Positions 1-6,423 of a DNA stretch of 23,765 nucleotides are shown piece after piece. The position numbers and the translations under genes were made by a program. Within the stretch, counting starts at the first letter, position 1. Each line of letters starts with the position of its first letter. The notes under the pieces are model-generated. The model worked only from the letters and a program-made list of their open reading frames with translations. It did not search any database and was not told the origin of the DNA. The stretch comes from Bacillota bacterium (GTDB taxonomy: Bacteria > Bacillota_I > Bacilli_A > Acholeplasmatales > UBA5453), in assembly GCA_023436805.1 (NCBI GenBank), contig JAEZHT010000018.1:1-23765 (forward strand), written 5' to 3'.

Positions 1-233
1 CATTCTTGAAGTACAAGTTAGAAACACAAGGTAAGACTTTAATGGTGATGGACGAGTGGTATCCATCGTCAAAGACATGTAGTACCTGTGGTGAGATTCA
101 TAGAGAACTCAAACTCGCCAATCGAGTATTTGAGTGTCCAAGTTGTGACTTACATTTGGATAGAGATCATAACGCAGCGATCAATATCAACAAAGAAGGG
201 TTTAGAAAGTATAAGTTAGCGTATCAGTTATAA
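1..233 (+). CDS. tnpB: IS200/IS605-family TnpB, C-terminal end (5' part outside window)
   Basis: C-terminal part of TnpB, the RNA-guided RuvC-type nuclease carried by IS200/IS605 and IS1341-like elements. The frame is open from the left window edge; a TTG at 6 is in frame but is not the true start. The segment WYPSSKTCSTCG is followed by FECPSCDLHLDRDHNAAINI. Counting from base 6, Cys25/Cys28 and Cys44/Cys47 make the zinc ribbon, and Asp54 in DRDHNAA is the position of the last RuvC catalytic acid. No damage is visible in this part, so the nuclease end looks intact. Codons stay open to TAA at 231-233. Whether a TnpA transposase lies upstream cannot be seen. A Cas12-like protein is unlikely because the tail matches TnpB and an IS-type right end follows directly. 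Confidence 0.93.
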   Translation, partial: FLKYKLETQGKTLMVMDEWYPSSKTCSTCGEIHRELKLANRVFECPSCDLHLDRDHNAAININKEGFRKYKLAYQL

Positions 234-336
234 ACAAATAAGAACCGTAGGGACTACGGGGATAGCCTATTGAGTCACTGGTGAAGACTGGTTTGGATAG
301 GAAGCCCCCACTTCTATTAAGTGGTGGGTAGTTCAC
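234..336 (+). ncRNA. Right end of the IS element, probable TnpB guide RNA scaffold (omegaRNA)
   Basis: This non-coding stretch directly follows tnpB and folds into local hairpins. CCGTA (245-249) pairs with TACGG (255-259). Further on, CCACTT (308-313) pairs with AAGTGG (319-324), extended by CCC (305-307) with GGG (326-328) around a bulged T. The run ends in TAGTTCAC (329-336), where I place the element boundary. In this family the 3' end of the tnpB transcript and the right end form the RNA that guides TnpB, and the guide is the flanking DNA just beyond the element. The 5' limit is not defined here and probably lies inside the tnpB coding region. The boundary is from memory of related right ends, not from an empty-site comparison. 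Confidence 0.68.
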
Positions 337-361
337 AGATACATGATAAAAATGTTATACT
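332..361 (+). promoter_or_regulatory. Candidate promoter for rpiB, -35 overlapping the IS end
   Basis: TTCACA (332-337) and TATACT (356-361) are 18 bases apart. The -35 hexamer would consist of the last five bases of the IS right end plus one host base. A second -10-like TATAAT lies at 365-370 without a clear -35 at the right distance, so either could be the real core. The rpiB ribosome binding site follows at 375-380. Confidence 0.4.
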
Positions 362-388
362 TATTATAATGAATAGGAGAATGTGACT

Positions 389-832
389 ATGATTGCGATC
401 GGCAGTGACCACGCAGGGTTTGAATTAAAACAACAACTCATTGCGTATTTTAAAGAAAAACAAATTCCTTATCAGGATTTTGGAACCGATGGATTGGCCT
501 CGGTAGACTATCCAGATTATGGGATTAAAGTGGGCGAAGCAGTAGTAACAGGCAATTACGCATTCGGGATTGTCATTTGTGGGACCGGGATTGGTATTTC
601 CATTTCGGCGAATAAAGTGAAGGGGGTCAGAGCGGCCTTGGTATATGATGAAAATACCGCTCGTTTAGCAAAACAACACAACAACGCCAACGTGATTGCA
701 CTGGGGGGAAGAACACATCCGTATGAACTTGCAGTCCAACTTGTAGAAACCTTTAGAAATGAAACATTTGAACCAAGACATCAAAAACGTCTGGATAAAT
801 TATCGATATATGAAAAGGAGCACTGCAAATGA
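389..832 (+). CDS. rpiB: Ribose-5-phosphate isomerase B
   Basis: Interconverts ribose 5-phosphate and ribulose 5-phosphate in the non-oxidative pentose phosphate pathway, in the cytosol. The 147-residue product is full length for the RpiB/LacAB family. It begins MIAIGSDHAG, with Asp7 and His8 in the substrate-binding SDHAG motif. Cys64 lies in VICGTGIGISISANK, the catalytic cysteine position, and His97 in KQHNNANV is the ring-opening histidine position. I chose ATG 389 because AGGAGA (375-380) sits 8 bases upstream; the in-frame GTG at 383 is only 2 bases from it. The stop overlaps the upp start (ATGA), so the two are probably translationally coupled. The pairing supplies ribose phosphate near a PRPP-consuming salvage enzyme. 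An allose- or galactose-6-phosphate isomerase is possible but less likely in this context. Confidence 0.93.
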   Translation: MIAIGSDHAGFELKQQLIAYFKEKQIPYQDFGTDGLASVDYPDYGIKVGEAVVTGNYAFGIVICGTGIGISISANKVKGVRAALVYDENTARLAKQHNNANVIALGGRTHPYELAVQLVETFRNETFEPRHQKRLDKLSIYEKEHCK

Positions 833-1455
833 GTAAAGTCGTTGTATTAAAACACCCGCTCATCGATCACAAGATGGCAAAGATCAGAGACAAAGCTACA
901 GAAACCAAGCAGTTTAGAGAAACGGTCTCAGAAATTGGTATGTTGGTAACGTATGAAATTACCAGAGATTTTGAAACCATCTCTAAACAAGTAGAAACAC
1001 CGATTACAGTTACGACTGCGTATGTATTGAAAAAACCAGTCGTCATCGTCCCCATTTTAAGGGCAGGTCTTGGGATGGTTGAAGGCATCCACAACATCAT
1101 TCCAAGTGCACGTATTGGTCATGTCGGCGTTTATCGCGATGAAGAGACCTTAGAACCCCATGAGTATTTTGCGAAATTCCCACTCGATATCGCTGATGCT
1201 GCTGTATTGGTAGTAGACCCGATGCTTGCTACCGGTGGGAGCGCATCTGCAGCTATCACCATGGTGAAAAGACGCGGGGCGACCGATATTCGATTTGTCG
1301 GATTGGTTGGCTGTCCTGAAGGTGTTAAACGACTTCAAAAAGACCATCCGGATGTTGATATTTATTTGGCAGCGATGGATGAAAGACTCAATGAAAAAGG
1401 CTACATCGTTCCTGGTTTAGGTGACTGCGGCGATCGTCTCTTTGGTACAAAATAA
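829..1455 (+). CDS. upp: Uracil phosphoribosyltransferase
   Basis: Pyrimidine salvage enzyme that joins uracil and PRPP to give UMP in the cytosol. The 208 residues match the usual UPRT length. The PRPP-binding loop is LVVDPMLATGGS (about 128-139). The C-terminal uracil-binding stretch GYIVPGLGDCGDRLFG (191-206) is typical of UPRT and separates it from other type I phosphoribosyltransferases, and YRDEETLEPHEYFAKFP (102-118) is the family's flexible arm. AAGGAG (815-820) is 8 bases before the ATG, inside the end of rpiB. It overlaps rpiB by 4 bases, and its TAA shares a base with the ATG of the next gene, so the three form one operon. Confidence 0.97.
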   Translation: MSKVVVLKHPLIDHKMAKIRDKATETKQFRETVSEIGMLVTYEITRDFETISKQVETPITVTTAYVLKKPVVIVPILRAGLGMVEGIHNIIPSARIGHVGVYRDEETLEPHEYFAKFPLDIADAAVLVVDPMLATGGSASAAITMVKRRGATDIRFVGLVGCPEGVKRLQKDHPDVDIYLAAMDERLNEKGYIVPGLGDCGDRLFGTK

Positions 1456-1652
1456 TGTTTAGTAGTGCAGTCTATTTTTTCACTTTCATTGTCGCTTCTG
1501 TATGGATCATTGAAGTGTTAAAAAAAAGCCAATTTGAAAAGGCGTTTAAGCCGAATTCAATTTGGCATATTCGATCATTCTATATCATCATAACGCTCAT
1601 TGGAGCTCACTTACTCGCTTCAATGGTAGAGCGTATATTCAATCTATTTTAG
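1455..1652 (+). CDS. Small membrane protein, DUF1146 (YwzB-like)
   Basis: 65 residues with two predicted membrane helices (about 6-22 and 42-62) flanking a short charged loop, FEKAFKPNSIWHIRS. The loop followed by a long hydrophobic helix resembles DUF1146 proteins such as Bacillus YwzB, whose genes lie near upp and the ATP synthase genes in many Bacillota. No catalytic motif is visible and the function is unknown. The ATG shares one base with the upp stop (TAATG), so translation is probably by re-initiation; no separate ribosome binding site is obvious. Its last 14 bases overlap the end of yigZ on the opposite strand. No ATP synthase genes follow here. The family assignment is from remembered sequence similarity. 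Confidence 0.72.
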   Translation: MFSSAVYFFTFIVASVWIIEVLKKSQFEKAFKPNSIWHIRSFYIIITLIGAHLLASMVERIFNLF

Positions 1653-2244
1653 GCATTTGAACATCGATCATACCAAGGTCAATCATCTTCACCTGGTGGT
1701 ACATCGATTTCAATGATTCTAAAGAGATTTCATTCAATATGGCATCGATTTCGATGTGTTCTCCGAAAGACTTATCCAAGATGGTTATGGTATCTTTGGT
1801 TTGATACACAAAAGTATCAAATAAGTGGTATGGCAAATGGATTTTGACCAAAGGTTTTTTCACCAACGCGTAACAAACCGCCAACTTAACGGCTTCAACG
1901 GTGGCGTTGGTGTAGGCTCGAATCAATCCGCCAGCCCCCAGTTTGATGCCACCAAAATAACGTGTAACCACACAAAGTACATCTGTCAGTTGATGGTGTT
2001 TCAAAACCTCTAAGATAGGTACACCCGCGGTTTTTGCGGGTTCCTTATCGTCACTAGCTTTTACTTCTTTACCATCTCTAATGACATAAGCATAACAGTT
2101 ATGATTGGCTTCACGATGCAATACACGCACTTTTGTGAGGATTTCATTGACCTCATCTACCGAGTGCACAATAAATAATTGAGCGATAAATTTCGATTTA
2201 TCGATAACCAATTCCGTTTGAACATTTGCTTGAATATAATACAT
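1639..2244 (-). CDS. yigZ: YigZ/IMPACT family protein
   Basis: 201 residues with the two-domain layout of the YigZ/YvyE family: an N-terminal UPF0029 (IMPACT) domain and a C-terminal DUF1949-type domain from about residue 140. Diagnostic motifs are DDKEPAKTAG (65-74) and RYFGGIKLGAGGL (95-107). The eukaryotic homologue IMPACT modulates the GCN2 pathway; the bacterial role is unclear, and binding to nucleic acid or the translation machinery has been suggested from structure. The start is supported by GAGGTGA just upstream, reading on the minus strand. The gene converges on the DUF1146 gene, overlapping its end, and diverges from plsC across only 29 bases. Full length, no defects seen. Confidence 0.9.
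   Translation of the reverse strand: MYYIQANVQTELVIDKSKFIAQLFIVHSVDEVNEILTKVRVLHREANHNCYAYVIRDGKEVKASDDKEPAKTAGVPILEVLKHHQLTDVLCVVTRYFGGIKLGAGGLIRAYTNATVEAVKLAVCYALVKKPLVKIHLPYHLFDTFVYQTKDTITILDKSFGEHIEIDAILNEISLESLKSMYHQVKMIDLGMIDVQMPKID
2235..2240 (+). promoter_or_regulatory. Candidate -10 element for the plsC transcript, inside yigZ
   Basis: A perfect TATAAT lies 33 bases before the plsC ATG, within the first codons of yigZ on the other strand. No good -35 is visible at 16-18 bases. The plsC ribosome binding site AGGTAGG (2260-2266) follows. The gap between the two genes is too short to hold a promoter, so it must lie inside yigZ. Confidence 0.4.
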
Positions 2245-2273
2245 TGACTCACCTCATCTAGGTAGGTAATCCC

Positions 2274-3464
2274 ATGAAAAAGAGATTTAGACATGTTTTA
2301 TTATACACGCTTTTAAGACCATTGTTTAGAATTATTGTTTGGTTCAGATATCGATTCATCGGAAGAAAATACAAAGGGCCGGCCAAAGGACCTTATTTAA
2401 TCTTGGGGAATCATACCGTCAACTGGGACCCAATCTTGTTGGCTATGAGTTTTAGAGAACCCATTTATTATGTCGCTTCTGACATGTTATTTTCCATCCC
2501 AGTGATTTCCAAAATCCTATATTATTTGGTCCAACCGATTTCTAAAGCCAAGTATAAAGCAGATACAGAAACCGTTAAAAACATGATCAAAGTTGCCCGT
2601 TCAGGGGGTTCAATTGGCATATTCCCTGAAGGTAACCGTACGTTCTCGGGGCGTATAATGTACATGCCTTATTCCATATCTAAATTGATTAAACTCTTAA
2701 AACTACCAGTCTTGTTTTACCGATTAGAAGGTGGTTACTTGACCAGCCCAAGGTGGGCAGTACACAATAGGCGCGGTAAGATGCGCGGTTATGTAAAAAC
2801 CACTTGGACGTATGACGAATATAAGGATTTATCCAACGATGAAATTTATCAATTTGTTGTGAATCAATTGTCTGTCAATGATTTGGATATGCAAATGGAA
2901 AGTCCAAGACGATTCCGCGGGAAACATTACGCTGAATACATTGAACGTGCCTTCTTCGTATCCCCTGAAACCAACCGTATTGGTACGATTTATTCTGATA
3001 AAGACGATATTTTCGAACATGGTTCGAAACTGCATTATCGGATGAATCACTATGGGTTGATTGACAATATCGGCCCCACCAAACACTACCCAAATACCAT
3101 TTTGTGGTACGATCATCAAGTCAAAGTTGTAGAGGATTTGATCGATCAAAAAGTGGACACACCATTGTTTGAAGAAGATGCGAAAGCATACGAACTTTTG
3201 AAACGAAAACAAATACCATTGTCCGACACGCACATGGTTTTATACACCGATCGATTTACTTTCACCATCCAGGGTGAAGTTCAAACCTGGCTTTATAAAG
3301 ACATATTACCTGCGGTACAATATTCACATACACTCATCGTTTATCATAAAGAATTGGCCAAGACCTATTTCTTCAATGGAGATGAACGATTCAACGCATT
3401 AAAATACGTAATGTTTGCGAAAACATATCAAAGGAGGGTTCTCAATTATGATTCAGAACTATGA
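2274..3464 (+). CDS. PlsC-type lysophospholipid acyltransferase with long C-terminal extension
   Basis: Likely 1-acyl-glycerol-3-phosphate acyltransferase, making phosphatidate for membrane lipids at the inner face of the membrane. The N-terminal half carries the family motifs: NHTVNWD with His47 and Asp52 (HX4D) and FPEGNRT (117-123). Hydrophobic segments near 8-25 and 70-90 fit membrane association. At 396 residues it is about 150-190 longer than a basic PlsC. The extra part (from about 210) resembles the C-terminal extension of a Bacillota subgroup that carries a small zinc ribbon. Here the expected cysteines appear replaced (Ser230, Thr233, Glu248, Gly250). The start follows AGGTAGG (2260-2266) by 7 bases. 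Its end overlaps the ESS transporter gene by 17 bases. Acyl donor and exact substrate cannot be read from sequence. Confidence 0.85.
   Translation: MKKRFRHVLLYTLLRPLFRIIVWFRYRFIGRKYKGPAKGPYLILGNHTVNWDPILLAMSFREPIYYVASDMLFSIPVISKILYYLVQPISKAKYKADTETVKNMIKVARSGGSIGIFPEGNRTFSGRIMYMPYSISKLIKLLKLPVLFYRLEGGYLTSPRWAVHNRRGKMRGYVKTTWTYDEYKDLSNDEIYQFVVNQLSVNDLDMQMESPRRFRGKHYAEYIERAFFVSPETNRIGTIYSDKDDIFEHGSKLHYRMNHYGLIDNIGPTKHYPNTILWYDHQVKVVEDLIDQKVDTPLFEEDAKAYELLKRKQIPLSDTHMVLYTDRFTFTIQGEVQTWLYKDILPAVQYSHTLIVYHKELAKTYFFNGDERFNALKYVMFAKTYQRRVLNYDSEL
2300..2305 (-). promoter_or_regulatory. Candidate -10 element for yigZ, inside plsC
   Basis: Reading the minus strand, TATAAT occupies 2305-2300, about 56 bases upstream of the yigZ start and inside the 5' coding part of plsC. 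The -35 region is weak. It mirrors the plsC -10 inside yigZ, so the two transcripts would start face to face and overlap. Confidence 0.35.
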
Positions 3465-4884
3465 GTCTTTCGCTACGTGGGGTGCCATTATTTATTTTCT
3501 CATCTTGTCGGTACTGTTGTTATTAGGTAATGTCATCCGACGTAAGATCCCGCTATTTAAGAAGTCCTTATTGCCAACAGCCGTCATTGCAGGGTTGCTT
3601 GGTTTACTCATTAAAGAAATCGTCTTCAGACCGCTTGCAGCGAATGGTACCATGCCAGTCGATTTCGTCGAAAAGTTCAATCAATTTTTAAATCTCATCA
3701 CCTACCATACCTTAGGGTTGGGGTTCATTGCAATGGGTTTAAAAGTCAATGAAAAATTAGAGATTAAAACCAACCGTAGCCATGCTTATTACAACGGTAT
3801 GGTCATTGTTTCGACGTATTTGTTACAAGGTGTCATTGGGATTGCGATGACATTGTTATTTGCTTATACATTTATGCCTGCCTTTAAATCCGGTCCAGGG
3901 CTCGCAACGGGCATTCTATTGCCCTTTGGTTTTGGACAAGGCCCAGGTCAAGCCAATAACTTTGGGATCATCTATGAAACCTTTGATCCAAATGGTTTTG
4001 TAGGTGCGCAGTCCTATGGTTTAGCCATGGCATCGATGGGGTTCATTTGGGCAGCAATTGGTGGGGTATTCTATCTTAACCGTGTTCAAAAGAAACGTGT
4101 CAAAGGTGAAGAATTGGCACCTCAAATGACATCGATTCAAGAAATCAGCGCACCGGATGAAATCCCTGTGGCAGAATCGATTGATAAGTTGACCGTTCAA
4201 ATCGCACTCATCATTACGGTATATGGGTTAACCTTATTGACGATGTTTGGATTATCTCGTTTGGTTGCGCTCAATGAAACGACTTACCGTATGCTCAATT
4301 CCTTGATTTGGGGATTTAACTTCATCTTCGGTATGGTGATCGCCTTGTTATCCAAAAAGTTCTTTGTTTATTTACGTAAAGTGGGTTGGATGACCAGACA
4401 ATATCCAAATAACTTTATGTTGAATCGTATTGCTGGTGTGGTCTTTGATTTGATGGTGGTGGCATCCATCACCGCGATCAATATGGAAGACTTATCCCAA
4501 AATAATATATGGATTGCTTTCTTATTGATTTCTTCTGTGGGTGGTGCAATCACCATGTATTACCTACATCATTTAACCAAACGCGTGTATCAACAATACC
4601 CATTGGAGGCTTTTTCTGCGATGTATGGTACTTTAACAGGCACAGCATCCACAGGGATTGCTTTGTTACGAGAAGTAGACCCTTACTATAAAACTCCAGC
4701 GGCTACAGATTTGGTCACCGGAACCACAACCGCCATCTTATTTGGCTTGCCAATTCTCTTGATTGCTTCCTATGCCCCACAAGGCATTACCCAGTCAATC
4801 ATCTCATTGGTTATCCTCACTGTATTGTTCGCCCTATTTGCAGGATTCTTATTTAAGAAGCACTCATTGAAGAAGAAGGCATAG
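3448..4884 (+). CDS. ESS-family (GltS-like) sodium:solute symporter
   Basis: 478-residue membrane protein with about 10-12 hydrophobic segments arranged as two similar halves. Re-entrant-loop-like glycine-rich segments lie near GFGQGPGQANNFG (N-half) and YGTLTGTASTG (C-half), where glutamate:sodium symporters of the ESS family have their paired pore loops. The N-half motif is not the classical GltS one, so glutamate should be treated as one option and another carboxylate as equally open. A charged cytoplasmic loop (about 210-245) separates the halves. ATG 3448 was chosen because AAGGAGGG (3431-3438) lies 9 bases upstream; an earlier in-frame ATG at 3415 has no such site and would add 11 polar residues. 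The gene starts inside the end of plsC, so the two are co-transcribed, and it ends in a strong terminator. Confidence 0.75.
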   Translation: MIQNYESFATWGAIIYFLILSVLLLLGNVIRRKIPLFKKSLLPTAVIAGLLGLLIKEIVFRPLAANGTMPVDFVEKFNQFLNLITYHTLGLGFIAMGLKVNEKLEIKTNRSHAYYNGMVIVSTYLLQGVIGIAMTLLFAYTFMPAFKSGPGLATGILLPFGFGQGPGQANNFGIIYETFDPNGFVGAQSYGLAMASMGFIWAAIGGVFYLNRVQKKRVKGEELAPQMTSIQEISAPDEIPVAESIDKLTVQIALIITVYGLTLLTMFGLSRLVALNETTYRMLNSLIWGFNFIFGMVIALLSKKFFVYLRKVGWMTRQYPNNFMLNRIAGVVFDLMVVASITAINMEDLSQNNIWIAFLLISSVGGAITMYYLHHLTKRVYQQYPLEAFSAMYGTLTGTASTGIALLREVDPYYKTPAATDLVTGTTTAILFGLPILLIASYAPQGITQSIISLVILTVLFALFAGFLFKKHSLKKKA

Positions 4885-4901
4885 TTTTGCCTTCTTTTTT
4901 T
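4873..4901 (+). terminator. Intrinsic terminator after the ESS transporter
   Basis: AAGAAGGC (4873-4880) pairs with GCCTTCTT (4889-4896), loop ATAGTTTT, followed by a T-run to 4901. The stem begins inside the last codons of the gene. Confidence 0.9.
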
Positions 4902-4931
4902 GGTTTTATAAACCTAAAATGTTGGATTTTT

Positions 4932-4960
4932 TTGACTTAATCACGTAAAAATGCTATAAT
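4932..4960 (+). promoter_or_regulatory. Promoter of the CNNM/CorC gene
   Basis: TTGACT (4932-4937), a 17-base spacer, then TATAAT (4955-4960) preceded by an extended -10 TG at 4952-4953. This is the best consensus promoter in the window. GGAGA (4974-4978) and the ATG at 4990 follow. Confidence 0.85.
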
Positions 4961-4989
4961 CTCTATCAAGATTGGAGATTTAACACACT

Positions 4990-6366
4990 ATGGAACTACC
5001 GCTGATAATCTTATTATTGGTTGTATTATTGATGCTGAGCTCAATGCTCTCCCTTTTTGAGATTGCGATTGAATCGGTAAATAAAACTAAATTAAAAACA
5101 CTGGCAGATGAGGGCAATATCAAGGCTAAACGCGTGATTAAACTGACAGAGGACAACGAATCCTTATCGATTTTACATATCGGTTACCAAGTATTCGCTA
5201 TTTTTGGCACGATTATTTTGGGGTTTTATTGGATCGATAACTTGATTGCAGGCCTACACAATTTTATGAATTTAGAAGGCCGATTACCAATCGATTGGGT
5301 ATTTTTAGCCACACCAATTTATCAAACCCTCGCTTTCATCTTACTCGCATTTATTTGGATCACTGTGGTTCTTATTTTTGGATATATTGTCCCTCGAAAA
5401 GTGGGCATTAAGTATAACGAACGTTTGTCTTTAAGATACATTGGGTTTATCGAATTTAATGTTGGTTTGTTCAAACCACTGTTCGGATTTGTCGTATTAT
5501 TATCCAAAGGCATTTTAAGATTATTTAAGATACATTACCATGAAGATTTGGAGAAAGTATCTGAGGAAGAAATCATTTCATTGATTGAATCGGGTACTGA
5601 ACACGGCACCATCAATGAAGATGAACAAGAAATGATTTCATCGGTATTAGAGTTCAATGATATTACCGCAGTTGAAATTATGACACCGAGAACCGAAGTG
5701 TATATGATTGATATCAATGCATTTAATGAACATACCATCGATGAAATGATTCAAGAAAATTATTCACGTATTCCTGTATATGATGATTCACCGGATGACA
5801 TCATTGGTATTGTTTATATTAAAGACGTGTTTAGAGAAGCACGCCGTGTGGGTTTTGAAAACGTCGATTTGAGAAAGATTTTAAATAAACCATACTTCGT
5901 TCCAGCACGTAAGAAAATTGATGCTTTATTCAAAGAACTTCAGGCTGCCAAATCCTATATGGGTATACTCGTTGATGAATACGGCGGATTCCAAGGTGTG
6001 GTCACGATAGAAGACTTGATTGAAGAAGTCATGGGTGATATTTATGATGAATATGACGAGGACATTTCTGACATCAAAGAGTTAGAACCCAACACTTACT
6101 TAATCAACGGGTTATTATCTGTTGAAGAAGTCAATGAAGCCCTAAATACTGAAATTCCCGAAGATGATTCGTATGAAACCATCGCTGGATTCATCTTGTC
6201 ACACATCGGCTATATCCCAGATGTTAAAGACGATATTACAGTAACGCTTGACAACATTATCTTGAAAGTCGACAAAATGGATGATAAACGCATCGATCAA
6301 GTCATCTTAAAGATTTTACCAAAAACAGAAACGAATGAAGAAAACACAGAAGAACAGTCTAACTAA
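4990..6366 (+). CDS. CNNM (DUF21)-CBS-CorC_HlyC membrane protein, hemolysin C/CorC-like
   Basis: 458 residues in the standard order of the CNNM/CorC superfamily, linked to magnesium or other cation transport or homeostasis. A DUF21 membrane domain with hydrophobic segments fills about 1-180. A CBS pair follows (about 228-350), with MTPRTEVYMID opening the first repeat and MGILVDEYGGFQGVVTIEDLIEEV in the second. The CorC_HlyC domain occupies about 365-445. The usual glycine-glutamate-x-x-proline motif of the membrane domain reads FGYIVPRK (130-137), so the conserved acidic residue appears to be Tyr132. That raises doubt about a normal ion site. It is monocistronic, with its own promoter and terminator. 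A true hemolysin activity should not be inferred from the family name. Confidence 0.88.
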   Translation: MELPLIILLLVVLLMLSSMLSLFEIAIESVNKTKLKTLADEGNIKAKRVIKLTEDNESLSILHIGYQVFAIFGTIILGFYWIDNLIAGLHNFMNLEGRLPIDWVFLATPIYQTLAFILLAFIWITVVLIFGYIVPRKVGIKYNERLSLRYIGFIEFNVGLFKPLFGFVVLLSKGILRLFKIHYHEDLEKVSEEEIISLIESGTEHGTINEDEQEMISSVLEFNDITAVEIMTPRTEVYMIDINAFNEHTIDEMIQENYSRIPVYDDSPDDIIGIVYIKDVFREARRVGFENVDLRKILNKPYFVPARKKIDALFKELQAAKSYMGILVDEYGGFQGVVTIEDLIEEVMGDIYDEYDEDISDIKELEPNTYLINGLLSVEEVNEALNTEIPEDDSYETIAGFILSHIGYIPDVKDDITVTLDNIILKVDKMDDKRIDQVILKILPKTETNEENTEEQSN

Positions 6367-6379
6367 GACTGTTTTTTTT
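6353..6379 (+). terminator. Intrinsic terminator after the CNNM/CorC gene
   Basis: AACAGTCT (6353-6360) pairs with AGACTGTT (6366-6373), loop AACTA, followed by T's to 6379. The stem starts in the final codons. Confidence 0.9.
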
Positions 6380-6398
6380 CGTTTTCAGTGCGTTATTA

Positions 6399-6407
6399 TG
6401 ATATAAT
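6399..6407 (+). promoter_or_regulatory. Extended -10 promoter of the cca operon
   Basis: TGATATAAT (TGn plus TATAAT) lies 17 bases before the cca ATG. The -35 region is only a T-rich stretch, consistent with an extended -10 promoter. AGGTGA (6413-6418) follows, so the leader is very short. Confidence 0.6.
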
Positions 6408-6423
6408 AAAACAGGTGATAATA

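Noticed and set aside
1..336. CRISPR-associated Cas12 or a CRISPR array
   Set aside because: The zinc ribbon and right-end hairpin match TnpB elements, and no direct repeats with spacers occur in the window.
383..391. GTG 383 as start of rpiB
   Set aside because: Only 2 bases from the ribosome binding site; ATG 389 fits the family's N-terminus.
2829..3233. 134-codon open frame on the minus strand inside plsC
   Set aside because: Mirrors the coding region; composition is low-complexity aromatic with no family resemblance.
3415..3450. ATG 3415 as start of the ESS transporter
   Set aside because: No ribosome binding site and extra polar residues; ATG 3448 has AAGGAGGG nine bases upstream.
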